DNA from: Myoxocephalus aenaeus
Taxonomy: Eukaryota; Chordata; Actinopteri; Perciformes; Cottidae
Length of the DNA stretch: 64,000 bases
Direction: 5' to 3'
Assembly: GCA_038501785.1 (NCBI GenBank)
Contig: JBAMJR010000154.1
Location: forward strand, 5,252,001-5,316,000
Position numbers and translations under genes: made by a program. A model generated the notes under the pieces. The model did no database searches, was not told the DNA's origin, and worked only from the letters and a program-made list of their open reading frames with translations. Below, one piece after another: positions 32,901-44,505 of this stretch (position 1 is its first letter; each line of letters begins with the position of its first letter).

Positions 32901-35900
32901 GGATAGGCCTCGCAAAGCCAATCAGGCCAAACCACAAACCACCAGTTAAATGGCAGTAATCACACCACATGTGTGCTGATCTTCAGTGTTGCAGGTGTGG
33001 TCAGGAGGGAACAGTGTGACCGCTCTGAGAACCAGTTACAGCTTTCAAACACCGCATCAAAAAGGCATCCCCTTTTCTCCAGTGGTCTCCTCGCTCAGCG
33101 AGGCCAAAACCACAAGCTGAAAACAGTCCAATCCATTACAGCAATGTGCTGAACGACACAATAGGCCTGACCTCTGTGGCTCCACCTGCCTGGGCCGTTC
33201 TTCACAAAAACAGAAGAAACAAACTAGATAATTCCCACATTACCACCGGTAATAATCAATTCCAATATTCATGGGAGCATTGTCTAGTGTGCGATTTTTT
33301 TTCTCTCCACATCTTTTACATGCTTTTCTGTCCAACACCCAGTAGTTATCGTCTAGGTGTGCATGCTTTTGATAGTACTTTTCTGAGAAGACCATTTCCC
33401 AGAGTGTTACCGAGAAAATAAAGTTAAAAAAAAAAAATAAAAATCCCAAAAAGTCAATTTATCTTCATCTAGGCCGTACGTTTGTGCCCAGCATGTCCGT
33501 GTTAGAGATCGCACACAGGAGAGAGATGCGATAAAGGCTCTGCTGAGTAAGATAACCCCTAGATCCATGGATACTCCTGTTTACAGAGTGTTGATTAATA
33601 TTCCACATGGTGAGACTCAAGTATCATTTATCATTCAATGAAACTTCCTGCAGCATAAGCAGAATTTATCTGATTCCCCAAAACAAGGGACACGCATTTG
33701 CTTCAAATACATGCAGTAAACTGTAAATCTGAATTGCAAACTTCAGTAAATGTGAACTGGGTGAAAAAGACACTGCACATTCACCCGATCTATTATCCAT
33801 CTCATTTTGTTCCGTTAATTTAATTATTTGCTTTTACTTTCTCTGAGAACATTCTTCAACCACATTAACCTTTCAGCTAATCTTACAGCTGGCAGGATGC
33901 AAGTGAGACTGTTTGCAATCCACCGAGAAATTAAAAAGAAGGTAACTGAAATTTGATCACCACAGCTAACTAAACAGAGCGAGTGTAGCAGGGTCTTAGT
34001 CCATGATAAAAAATATGAAATTACACTTAAATGTGTAATTGTTTTTAGAGTGGACATCGCCAAGCGAGGCATGAAATGACACCTCTCACACAGCAGGTCT
34101 ACACTTACTGCGGCAGTGACTGCACATGTTTTTGGAGTAAATCCTTCAGTCGCAGTTATGAAGAAGAAGAAAGGGCGACTGTGTGAATGTACTGTATGAC
34201 CGTGACCACAGTCGAGACGGGACTGAACTCACAACATCACAAACAATGGTTTCATGTGTTATTGTCATAAAATTGTCATTTTATAGGGTTTTTACTGTTT
34301 GAGTGTCTCTCTCTGTGTGCGTCTGTGTGCGTCTGTGTGCGTCTGTGTGCGTCTCACCATCCATGGCAGCTGGTGGTCCCTGCTGCACTCCAGCATAGGG
34401 AGTCTGTTGTTGGGGCGGCACCACTGGCTGGGCTGCAGATGAGGAGGAGGCAATGCTGTCAGGGGTTCCTGAGCGCTCCTCTAGTGCAACCGCTGGAGGA
34501 GCTACTCAGACAGCACAGAGAAGAACGACATTCTTTACATGACAGCTAGACGCTAAAAAACAAAACAAATCCTACTGTCCGTCATTTAAACGTGGTGAAA
34601 TACCTGGGGCCTGGTCCTCGCTCAGGCCAAAAGCAGAGATGACATTCTTGCTGACCTCGTCCTGGTTTTTTAATGGGTCGAAAGCCGACATGCTGGCCGC
34701 GCTGACTGGAATGGCCTGTTTCAGTGTGTGGTCTGCTGCCACCACCCTGCCTTCACGTCCATCCACTGATTCTAGAAAACAACAGCCACATAAATGTTTA
34801 AGAACCAGCAGAGACAAAGACAAAATGTGGCAATAATGCAATGCATGTGTGCAACACTTTGCACTAGTTGTTTGTTATTACACCATTAACACAAACATGT
34901 AGCACAGGAGGTCTGAGGGTTTTTGAAGTTTTTAAATATGAACACTGCCAAAGCCTCATTAAAAGACATTGATTATACAACTTGCATTTGAAAAAAAGAT
35001 CCACCTGTTTGTCTCAGCACGGTAACAGATCGCAAACTACAGATCCCCCGTTTATTACATTCCTTGATTCCAGCCAAACCATGAATACAGTATCATTTTT
35101 ACAGGACAGGGCCGGATAAAAATCAGTTACAGCTCACAGAGAATAACAAACAGCGGCACAAAGTGAGATTTAATACAGCAGCCTATTACCATACTGTAAT
35201 ACATACGCACATGTTCTTCACATTAAGGCTTTGGTCAAAGTTATGATGACACAGTTTGTTGTTGTTATTATTATTAATAACAACTTAATTATCAGTTACA
35301 ATGACCCTTATAAGAATGAGAACAGAATTATAACAAACAGAATAATAAACCTGATAAAAAAAAAAGTAATATGTAGGCATATTACTTTACATGTCCTTTG
35401 ATTATGAACAATTAACATGTACACATGCAACTGTGTGTTGCGTGTGTTGTGTGTGTGTGCGTGTGTTGTGTTGCGTGTGTGTTTACCACTGTCCGGTGCT
35501 GTAGCAGCCAGACCAGGCTCTGTGGGGGGCTCCAGGCTATCCAGGAGGTTGTTGACTTTATTCCTGAGCTCAATGAGCTCCCTGCGCAGGTACTTCACCT
35601 GACTAGACTCCAAAGGTCGCGGCTGACCATTCACTGCAGATAACGAGAGAGAAAGAGGACACAAGTGAGCAAATTAAACGAATCCTTGTTATTTGTTTGG
35701 GGCATGAGATTGAAACATTCTAACATGTCACCATCTCTGCACAGCTGACTCTATTTGCGTGTCAGACCTCAAAGAGGATGACGGATAGAACTTGACCCCT
35801 GATTGCAGAAAACAACAATCCCGTACTCGTACCTTTATTAATGGGGTATTTTTTGTAATTTACTGGATCTCATATATAACAATCATTAATAACAACCATT

Positions 35901-38036
35901 TGCCACTTGTCTTAACGTTGTCTCGAACTGAACACAAATGAGTCAACAGCCCAGCAGATTGTAAAACAAACAAAAAGGAAATCAAAAAAGTGTTCATCAG
36001 CACAAACCATATTATATCTGCTAATGTAAACTAAACACAGTGAATACTAAGAATGATGAAGTCCATTGTCTGGAAAAGCTGATAATTCTACACTAAGTAT
36101 GACAGCTCATCATTATGAATGATGAGCTGTCCCAATGCTGTTGGCTCCACACCCTAAATACCTGGGATTAGAGAGCTCATACGTCTCATCGTTGAAACAA
36201 AGCAGCTCACGATAGCAGCCAGGCTGACAGAGGCACTGAGATCTCCATGATCACCAGCTTACAATGGAGCTGAGAATGCGGAGCTGGTTTATTGTGCGTA
36301 TTTAATTAAATATAATAAAAGCTATCAAACCAAGAGGTAGATTACTATACTGTCGATATGCAGGAAACACAGGATAAAAGCCATCACAGTCTTTAAGCTG
36401 ATATGACCTCTACCGTCTTTCAACCGTTATTTTCCCACTACAACTTAATTGAGGAGTGAAAATCCGCAAAAGAATGAATGCTAAAATGGAGATCGCCGGA
36501 CATCCCTTCCTCACACAAGTTTCTCTGTTTGGGTGGATAATGTTGAACGAAGATGCACGGGGCCCATTCGGTACTGTGCGGAGACCCGGTCTGCAAAAGA
36601 TTCCAGGTACTCGCGCGCCATTCGAACCTCGACACGTGTCCGAGAATATCAGTTCCACGTGAGGCCATGACATATAAGGCGAGCCAAGACTCTGATTTGA
36701 TTGGGAGGAAGTAAGAAAAGAAAAATCGTCCAGCTCCCTAGCTTATAATAGCGGCATCAGGAGGACAGCGTTACTAGGAGCAGAGCACACAACATCATGT
36801 TGTCATTACAGATTCACAGGTACAGATTTCTAGCTCTGAGCCATTTTGAGTTTCAAATGTATATAAGATTACTGCAATGCACATCTGTGGTGTGCTCTGG
36901 TTTGTGTTGTTTTTCCCGCAGCTGTTAGCAATATTCTGTAGATTCAATATCTTAAAGTTTTACTTCTATTTACGCCTATATTCCAGAACTGGTAACGGTC
37001 TCCCGCAACTTTATTTCTTGGCAGGAAGGAACACAATTTAGACTCTCCAACTGCCAAACACCGGGACAGACAGAAAACACAATTTAGCCATGAAGCACAT
37101 TCTATATGCATATGCTTGTATTTGTCATGCAGTTACTGGGCTTACTGTATTTTTTATATTTCTATTCAAGCAATGATGACAGCCTGACATATTAGAGTCA
37201 ATGACTGGATTTAGCTGGGCTGGTACATGTTCAAGATTAAGAACCAGTAGAACTAGCACAGTGTCCTTTTGTTTATTTGCTGAACCAGCGCACGCAGAAC
37301 TTCCACCCCAATTTAGTCAGAAGGGAGTTTAGACAACTTTCTTTCAGACAGAGTAGAGCTGAGGTTTGTTTTGCAAAAACCTAAACTGGACTGCCCCCCA
37401 GTGACTGATTGATGCAACAGCTGATGTGAAACATGTTGGTTTACAGTTTATCATGATGATGCTATCACATGATTTAAGACATCTACAGGTTTGAAGTTGG
37501 GATTCAAAGCAAAATCCACACACAGCATGGCTGTGTCTTTCTATGAAGGGGTGACAGAAAGGAAATATATTTGATAGCTTACCAAACAAAGTCAGTTTGA
37601 GTATTCTACTGCACTGGATGGCGAAGGAGAGGTCAGAGCTGTCAAAGATGGTAATGAGGTCATCATCTAGAAAAAATGTGAAAGAGACCAAATGATTCAC
37701 TGTAAGGGAAATTACCTCTACCACACAAAATATGTTAGTTAATACCATACTAGTTCATAATAAATAAGCTGGCCTCAAGAAAACTCACCGTCAACATTCA
37801 CACTTGTACAATTGTGACCAATCAAAACAAATGGGCCCATGTCCTGACTCACCTTCATCCTTGTATTTGATGGTAACCTCATCGTTACTCTGCAGCTTCC
37901 CCCTGAAGACACGCTGCATCATCAGCACTAGCTCATCATAAGTAATGTCTTCGTTATGGATCGGGATGCGTCTGATGTCGTCGCCCAATTGGGCTTTGAT
38001 GATCAGCTTCCCGCTCAGGTCCAGCTGGCCGTTCAT
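29912..38036 (-). CDS. tfg: TFG, trafficking from ER to Golgi regulator
   Basis: TFG organises ER exit sites and clusters COPII carriers. Coding exons in transcript order: 38036-37853, 37666-37583, 35633-35487, 34771-34604, 34501-34358, 30562-30452, 30336-29912, giving exactly 420 residues (human TFG is about 400). The N-terminus MNGQLDLSGKLIIKAQLGDD begins a PB1 domain (about residues 10-90, ending ITIFDSSDLSFAIQ). A coiled-coil segment follows (KYLRRELIELRNKVNNLLDS, about residues 100-122). Next come the conserved MSAFDPLKNQDE … FGLSEDQ segment and a Pro/Gln/Tyr-rich disordered tail ending NPYARNRPPYGQGYAQPGPG plus YR. The tail includes a pure Gln run and an Ala-Pro run. The start is the conserved ATG; 38066 is a plausible acceptor for this exon, so the 5' UTR is split. 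It is tail-to-tail with ABI3BP and lies just downstream of JAGN1 on the same strand. There are no breaks. Confidence 0.97.
31060..31089. repeat. Perfect 13-bp inverted repeat with TAGT loop
   Basis: CAACTTGGCAAAC, then TAGT, then its exact complement GTTTGCCAAGTTG, followed by a T run. It lies in the 3.8-kb TFG intron 30563-34357. Confidence 0.95.
34313..34353. repeat. 10-bp tandem repeat next to a TFG splice donor
   Basis: Four copies of TCTGTGTGCG run up to the TFG exon 34501-34358. On the transcribed strand they begin about 5 nt inside the intron, directly after the GTGAGA donor. Confidence 0.85.
36101..36131. repeat. Perfect 14-bp inverted repeat with ATG loop
   Basis: GACAGCTCATCATT, ATG, AATGATGAGCTGTC. 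Intronic in TFG (intron 35634-37582). No coding or RNA-gene context is seen. Confidence 0.95.
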
Positions 38037-38324
38037 GGTGCTGTCCGACCTCTTCTGCTCCCACCACTTCACAGCGTCAGAGGAAAGGAAAAGTTTTAAA
38101 AAAACAACCAAGTCTGTTGTTTTAGCTTTCCATCTCTCTTTCTCAATGCTAAAAAAAGAGCCTATTTGAGTATGACAAATTATCAACAGCTGATTTTAAC
38201 TCAATTTCATCGTACATTCATAAAATTGTAAAGTAGGTCACATATAACTTCAGGCATCAAGCCAACTGGTTACACTGACGATACTGTGTGAGACTGCAAA
38301 TAACAAATAAAATAAAAATAGACC

Positions 38325-39070
38325 ATCACAAGAGGTGCAGCAAGAGGGGATTGTATTATCCCACTCAGGAAAAGTGCTTTCAGTCAGTCTGCATTTTCTG
38401 TACAAGCTGCACTAGACTGGAACTCCATTCCAGGGGCCATTAGAGCACTACAAACATACAGTTCATGTAAAGCTCAATTAAATAAATGGTTAGTTAGTAC
38501 CCAGCTCTGTCAGCACTAGAACGCAACTGCTCCTTACTGTCCTCAATGTTGTCAGCTGCCTGTCTGTCTGGACTTTCCCGGTCGACCATCATCTACCTGC
38601 ATGCATGCCTTTTATTGTTGTTTATTTGTCTGACTGATTTATATATTTCACATACTCTGCATGCTTTTATGTTCTGTGCCTCTGGATAGTTTTAGTGTCC
38701 AACAATGCAGCATACTCTTCTCTTTAGTCCCTTCTATTTTAAAATAGTTATCCCTCTTTTTATTTGCTTTGTGTGTTGAATTTGTGAGCCTCTGTGTTGT
38801 CTTGTTAGTACTTGGCAATGTCTAAGAGTCTCCTGAATGTTGATACTACGTATATTAAAATTCTCACTCTATTAATTGTTTGTGCACGCATTGTAAAGCA
38901 TCAATATTGTATAACCTTGTATATTTAATCTTTAATCGGTTTTTAGGTTTGTTTTGTAACATCTGCCTCTCAGGACTACAGATAAAAGAAAAATAGCCTC
39001 TTGGCTAACTCTGGTGAATTTACAGAAATGTTGTTATCAATGTGCACTGTCCCCTTATCAAATAAACCAA
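38325..39070 (+). mobile_element. 5'-truncated CR1/L2-like LINE 3' end
   Basis: An open frame of about 60 codons ending at TAG near 38520 contains LDWNSIPGAIRALQTYSSC, the 'WNSLP' segment typical of the C-terminus of CR1/L2-type reverse transcriptase ORFs. It is followed by about 500 bp of non-coding sequence ending in TTATCAAATAAACC, as in LINE 3' UTRs. It lies in the TFG 5'-UTR intron in the opposite orientation to TFG. Clade and limits are approximate. Confidence 0.6.
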
Positions 39071-39829
39071 TATTAGCACTCTGTTCAGTATTGACAGATC
39101 TCAATTATTTACTTAAATATATGCACATCCGTCTTTGGAAATAAAAAATGTCTTCAGGTAATAAATACAATCATCTCATAATATATATTCATCATCGTCG
39201 TCAAAGAATCCTTCGCTAATACGCTGTGCCTGTGGAAGTCATTATTTATGATTAAAATGTGGTTGTCTCTGGTTTGACAAAGGAATTATGTTCAAATTAG
39301 CAGCTCCTCTTTATTGTAACTGAGCCATATTTGCCTTCTTTATAGACAGTTACGTATTAAGGGAGAGCTTCTCTTTACCAATCTATTGTTTTAAATGAAT
39401 AGTCTCCCTCAATCTTTAACAATCCACCTGCAGGGTGCTGATGTGTTTTCTAAAGTCTGTTTATACTATTATTACTATACTGTTATTATCCAATACATAA
39501 AGACAACATGCAGTGTCACTTGAACAGCAGAGTCTAAGGGTCAAACATCTCCCTGTGAGGTGGCAAAGGCAGCTCCACGATGTTACAGACTTTGACACAA
39601 AATAGCAACCAGGTGATAAGATAATCAAAGCTTTCAACTGTGATCAGCGGATATTTTAGGAAAATATTATGTGACTAAATATTATGCAAGACAAGTGAAA
39701 CTCGTGTTATGTATGCAATCTTAGATCTGCTTTGTAACTGTAACTGTCATGCATTTAGTTATTCAAGTTAGCCTCAAGGGTTTATGATAAATTACGTCTC
39801 ACATTGATCGCGAGCAGTCAGCAGCTGGA

Positions 39830-40880
39830 TTAACTATGACGTGACCGGATGATGTTCGAGGCCGGACAACGAACAATTGTGGATCTAATTCCAGAAATGC
39901 TCCGGCTTTGACTGTCCCGAGCCAGATGAATAATTGGCTGGATGCTAGGGATTGTGTTGTAGCTAACGTTTAGCATACAGTGAGCTAAATTGCTAACATA
40001 AATGGGGATAACAACAAACTCATCCCTCCGGAGATTGGCGACATATAAACAGCTGGTGAAACCTTTAGCTAGTGCATCCGAATTAAACGTGTAAAATGTC
40101 ATAGTAGTCTCGATAACGCTGCTTTAAAAACACGCTCATTCGCAGAGTCATCTGTCAGGAGTCCATTCACAGCTATGTAGTGAGACTGCTAACGGGAGCT
40201 AGGCCGTTTCATTATTACCAATGGTGACACTATACATATATATTCTGAATGCAAAGGTAAAAGCAATAGTACAGGTAGTCTCGCATTGTATAGTTCCATG
40301 TATTTGAATAATAGTAGCTTGCCTTAATTTCCCTTTATAACAATCAAAAAAGCCAAATCGGTTTCCTGTCATTCTACGCTAACGTTACTTCTAATGGGCA
40401 TTCAGAGCTGACGTGAGGTAAACCAGCCTTCTTAACACAGTGGCGTAACCACTTCGTCTCCCTTAAAGTAAGAAGAGATTGGTGTCTGACATGTTTTGTC
40501 AGTAACTTCCTACGAATCTTCCTCGACACCTGTTTGGGACGAGTTAGTGTAGCGTTAGCTCGCTGCGCAGCGAACTTAACGTTAGTTGCTAGCTAACAAG
40601 GGAAACAAGTAGCTAGCTTGTTAGCTAGCAAACCAGTACTCTTGACTGCTGTGTAGTTCAAACTAGATCATTACATGCCTGGACCCAAACAAAAAGAAAG
40701 CATTTGACCTGAATCAGACGACTTGACCACGCTGTGTTTCACAGGTTTCCCCAAACCGTGAAAATCAGATATGTTAGCTAGCCTAGCTAGACCCGGTTGC
40801 CAGCATCAGGAAGTGTCCTCAAAGACTGTCAACGTCAACCAGTACGTGGCATTCGTTGTGCGCAGTCGCAGACCATCTGG
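39830..40880 (-). promoter_or_regulatory. Probable TFG promoter and 5' non-coding exon region
   Basis: TFG's translation start is preceded by an acceptor, so an upstream non-coding exon must exist. This stretch is the last sequence before the candidate JAGN1 3' end and is relatively rich in CpG and GCTAGC words. No TATA box or single convincing donor could be fixed; the first exon is probably between about 40650 and 40870. Inference from position. Confidence 0.4.
40586..40631. repeat. 15-bp perfect inverted repeat in the TFG 5' region
   Basis: TTGCTAGCTAACAAG and CTTGTTAGCTAGCAA are separated by 16 nt and surrounded by more GCTAGC words, so a cruciform is possible. It lies where the TFG promoter should be. 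Confidence 0.93.
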
Positions 40881-40983
40881 CACAAAGTGCGTTGTGACTG
40901 ACTCACTCTAATTGTGATGATCAAACATCTAATATAATATATTCAAGAGCAATAATAGCATTTTATCTGTTTACAATGCATAT

Positions 40984-40989
40984 TTTATT
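40984..40989 (-). terminator. Candidate polyadenylation signal of JAGN1
   Basis: TTTATT on the plus strand (AATAAA on minus), about 550 bp after the JAGN1 stop and just before the presumed TFG promoter. Assigned by position only. Confidence 0.35.
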
Positions 40990-41309
40990 CACCTACACAA
41001 GAGTCATGAGCTGGCTTTCTGATGCTGAATGGGAACACCTGAAAACATAACAGTATACAGCTATTTTGATCACAACTTTTCTTTTTAATGGCTTACATGC
41101 ATTCTGATAAAAACATATTGTGAGAGGTAGACTTATATTAAGGAGACAGTATTTGTTATAAATTACATAGTTCTCTGTTTGTAGAAAATATGCAGTCGAG
41201 ACTCAGTGATGAAGAAGGAACAAGATGATTTAAATATTTATGCATGGTTGTTGCTTTGATTCCACTGCGGATGTGTGTGCTCAACACTTATCATTCACTT
41301 TAAATAATA

Positions 41310-41340
<31 letters not shown>

Positions 41341-41537
41341 TAAAAGAAAATCCAGGTTCCTGCATTCATTGTACATCTCACACTATTGTATATCTGTCAG
41401 AAAACACTGGTGTCTAAGGTATAATGTTACATCAGAATGGTGACTGAATAAATAGACATAAATAAGATGCAGATCTTATAAATAAATAAATAAAGATAAA
41501 AACACAGTTTTGCCCAGTCACAGCCTTCTTCCCTCAA

Positions 41538-42218
41538 TTATTTCTTCTTCTTCTCCTGAGTGGTGTCGAACCATGAGTCTAACAGTTTTTTCATGTAGTA
41601 TAACTGCCAGGCATGCACTTGAACAGCAACCACCATGATGAGGTACATAACAGTCACTGCAGAGAAGCCAAAAATAAAGCGGTAGGCCTTTCCATGGCGG
41701 TAGAGTTGCTGCGCTACAGGAAACATCTCCATTCCACCATAAATGAGAGGTGCTATAGAGAACAGCCCTGCGCTGATCATGGATAAGACCAGGTAACTGA
41801 TATTGTTATTTGGCAGTGACAGGCTGCTGCAGAGCAGAGGGAGGAGGCTGAGCAGGTAGGGGTACTCCCACTGGTACGGCATGGACACTGTATCATGGGA
41901 CACCAGGTCGAAATGGCTGACAGTCACCTGTGCTGCCACCAGCAGCCAGAGGAGAAGGTGGACCAGGTTTAACTTACGCACCTCTGACTTCAGGGCAGCA
42001 CTAAAAAACAGATAATGATAAACATGATGTGTTAAAGATCATTGTTGTTGCAATTCAGAGATAACATTCATATTTATTGACCAATTTTATGAATATATGA
42101 AAGCTACTTGCCACATTTGGTATTGTGGGGCGACCACCCTCTCTCTTGGTTTGAAGGCACTTCCATTGGTGCCAGCAGCTCTGGGACCAGCAGCTCTGGG
42201 ACCAACGCGTGATGTCAT
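41538..42218 (-). CDS. jagn1: JAGN1 (jagunal homolog 1), four-pass ER membrane protein
   Basis: JAGN1 is an ER membrane protein of the early secretory pathway; human mutations cause severe congenital neutropenia. Two coding exons, 42218-42112 and 42000-41538, give 188 residues (human 183). The start MTSRVGPRAAGP followed by a repeated PRAAG, then SHDTVSMPYQWEYPYLLSLL, NNISYLVLSMISAGLFSIAP, GKAYRFIFGF and a C-terminal KLLDSWFDTTQEKKKK match the family closely. Hydrophobic segments lie near residues 45-62, 78-97, 107-124 and 150-170. The C-terminal lysines form an ER-retrieval type signal. The intron starts with GC rather than GT (GTG|gcaagt): only that join gives YQMCAALKSEVRKLN in frame. A non-coding first exon with a clean donor at 43013/43012 lies upstream. 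Gene order is minus-strand tandem with TFG. Confidence 0.96.
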
Positions 42219-43012
42219 GGTGAAGGAAACCTACTTATACAAAAAACAATCCTGTTTCAGAAGCACCAAAATGACACAAAAGTACTACCTATCATCGTCA
42301 TTATTTAATTAATTATTTGGTCGAAAAATAACCATCACAATGTCCTACACCCCAAGGTGATGTCTTCAAATGTCTTGTTTGGCAGCAGTCCAAAAGCCCA
42401 AATATATTCAAATATGTTTAAGTTACTGTCATATGAGACGCAGCAGCAAAAAGCAGCAATCCTCACAACCGGAAGCTGAAAGGATGTAATGTTTGGACTT
42501 TTTGCTTGAAATACTCACAACAATTAACCAATAATCAAAATAGTTGCCAATTATTTTTCTTTTGATTGATCAATTGATTATTCAACGAGCATATTTATTT
42601 CAGCTCTAGACATGACATTTGACTCTTTTCATATTACAAGTATAAGAATCGATGGTCCCATTGAACAGGTGTAAAAATAAAAAATAAAAATAAAACACCA
42701 TCGGAGAGAGAGGAAATAAAGTAAATAATGAATAATGACGTGTAATCAAGCAACGTAAGTCGGGCCGTTGTGTAATTCCGTTATCAATGAGTGCCACCGA
42801 CTATTTCCATTTAAAATGAGTCCTTTCAAGCAGATTAGTTGCCGATCCGCAAAGAGGCTAGCGCGTTAGCTGCTAGCTCACCTCATTCAGCATTGCATCT
42901 AGACAGATATAAGCTAGTTACGTACTGCATGTTGCAGCTGCCGTCGTTTTGTTACGAGCTATTACAACAGTGTGTGACACCGTGCACAATGTCTACAGCT
43001 AACACAACTTAC

Positions 43013-43140
43013 CGCTGCGTATTTCCGTGATGTTTGGCTGAGCTCGTTGTTTGAATATGTACCAACAAAAGATGTGACAGATGTTTCAAACCGGTCTGCG
43101 CATGCGCATAGCCCCCCCCCCACACTGAAAGACCTCCCAC
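43013..43140 (-). promoter_or_regulatory. JAGN1 promoter and non-coding first exon
   Basis: On the minus strand a donor (CAGCG|gtaagt) at 43013/43012 ends a GC-rich exon. There is no ATG in frame with the coding exons, so it is a 5' UTR exon. The upstream DNA holds CGCATGCGCA (an NRF1-like palindrome) near 43098 and a C run. The start site is not fixed. Confidence 0.5.
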
Positions 43141-43499
43141 CGCAGCATCAGCATCTTTCCACACGACACACAGGCAGCTTGTCACGTGACGCCCATTCAC
43201 ATTGTATCCAATACATGCATCGTAGCTGCTCTCGGCTTCTGACTTCTTCAACATCCAACCAAACATGTTTTTATACAGTCACTACAGGTATAGTTCATCC
43301 TGTGTTGTCATAAGATGCCTCATGATGAAATAAAATGTGATTATGCTCCGTAACCACTTTAAAGTATTGCATTTCATTATACAATTAGAACACCAAAAGA
43401 CTTATTTTAAAAATTAAAAGAAAAAAGTAAAATAATTAAATAATGCTCTCATTCTCCTAATTTGAGGAATGTAGAGCAGAGGGTTTTGTCTTATTTAAA
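43141..43499. other. Intergenic, nothing recognised
   Basis: AT-rich stretch between the JAGN1 promoter and the HECT-like pseudogene. No exon, RNA gene or clear transposon end was seen. Confidence 0.4.
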
Positions 43500-44505
43500 C
43501 ATGAATTGAGTGTGAAAAAGCTTGAATTCGAAAACTACAAACAAAAAAAAGAATATGTGTTGCAGGAACAGGCCAATCAGAGAGAAAGAGTGAAGAAAAT
43601 GATTGTTCTTCATCGTGGTCAAATTCTTAGAGAACTTATTCAAGTATTTTCTGAGGAAAGTATCATGGATGATGATGTTTACGTTCAAGTTATTCTCCCT
43701 GATGGAAAGCTTGAAAAGGCTATGGGTGATGGTGGTGTTTTGAGGGATGTACTGTCAGAATTTTTGAAAGACTTTTATGAGCAGTGCACTATGGGAAATG
43801 GCTTCAAACTGCCATACTTACATCATGATTTTGGTAAAGAATGGGAAAGCGTAGGACGAATAATGCCATTTGGCTGGCAAAAAGAGAAGTATACCTTCCT
43901 GTAAAACTTGCACCTGTACTGGAGCAAGCTGTTTTGGGCTTTGTGAAAAGCGATCTTGTGGACTGCTTTTTTTCAAGTATGTGTCAGAGTCTGAGCGAGT
44001 GGTCTTTGAATCTTGTCGGTCAGATTTTGAAGATGTTGACCTAGAAGAATTGTTAGAAATGATGGATATTCACAACTGCCGGAGCCCGTTCAGCTTCCAA
44101 CAGCAGACAGCATTAAGCAAATCTTGAGAGAGCTTTCTCACTAAAGACTGATTCAAGAGCCTGCTTTTGTGATTGAACGGTGGAGCAACATGCTTGCACC
44201 TATTAGACCAGAGCTGAAAGGGATTGCAGCAGTCTATGAAGAGCTACAACCAACATCACGAAAGATCATGAGAACAATGACTTCCCCCCAGTACCCAGAA
44301 TGCCAGTATCCCAGTATGTCCCAGTATGTAAGTGCATACCTAGTGACACCCAGCACCTCTCACTTTTCCTTAGATTTTGCACTGGATCCGTGTTGTTCAC
44401 AGAAAGGACCTGGATGACAACTACACAGATTTTCGACATGAAATGAATCAAGTTTTGGAAAGCAACATGGATAATGGACATTGTCTCAGCTACAAATAAC
44501 AATCC
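43500..44505 (+). pseudogene. HECT-like domain gene copy, frameshifted and intronless
   Basis: The conceptual product resembles the multicopy fish proteins usually annotated as HECT-domain or G2E3-like ubiquitin ligases. The first block (43506-43895) reads FENYKQKKEYVLQEQANQRE … VLHRGQILRELIQVF … GVLRDVLSEFLKDFYEQC. The frame then shifts near 43875 to LPVKLAPVLEQAVLGFVKSD and again near 43970 to YVSESERVVFESCRSDFEDV. A later block (from 44169) has a third shift and an internal gap or decay, and the last block DFRHEMNQVLES ends near 44500. There are at least three frame breaks and no splice signals, so it is a dead copy, perhaps inserted by retroposition or with a transposon. The family call is from the general look of the protein. 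No intact parent gene lies in the window. Confidence 0.7.
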
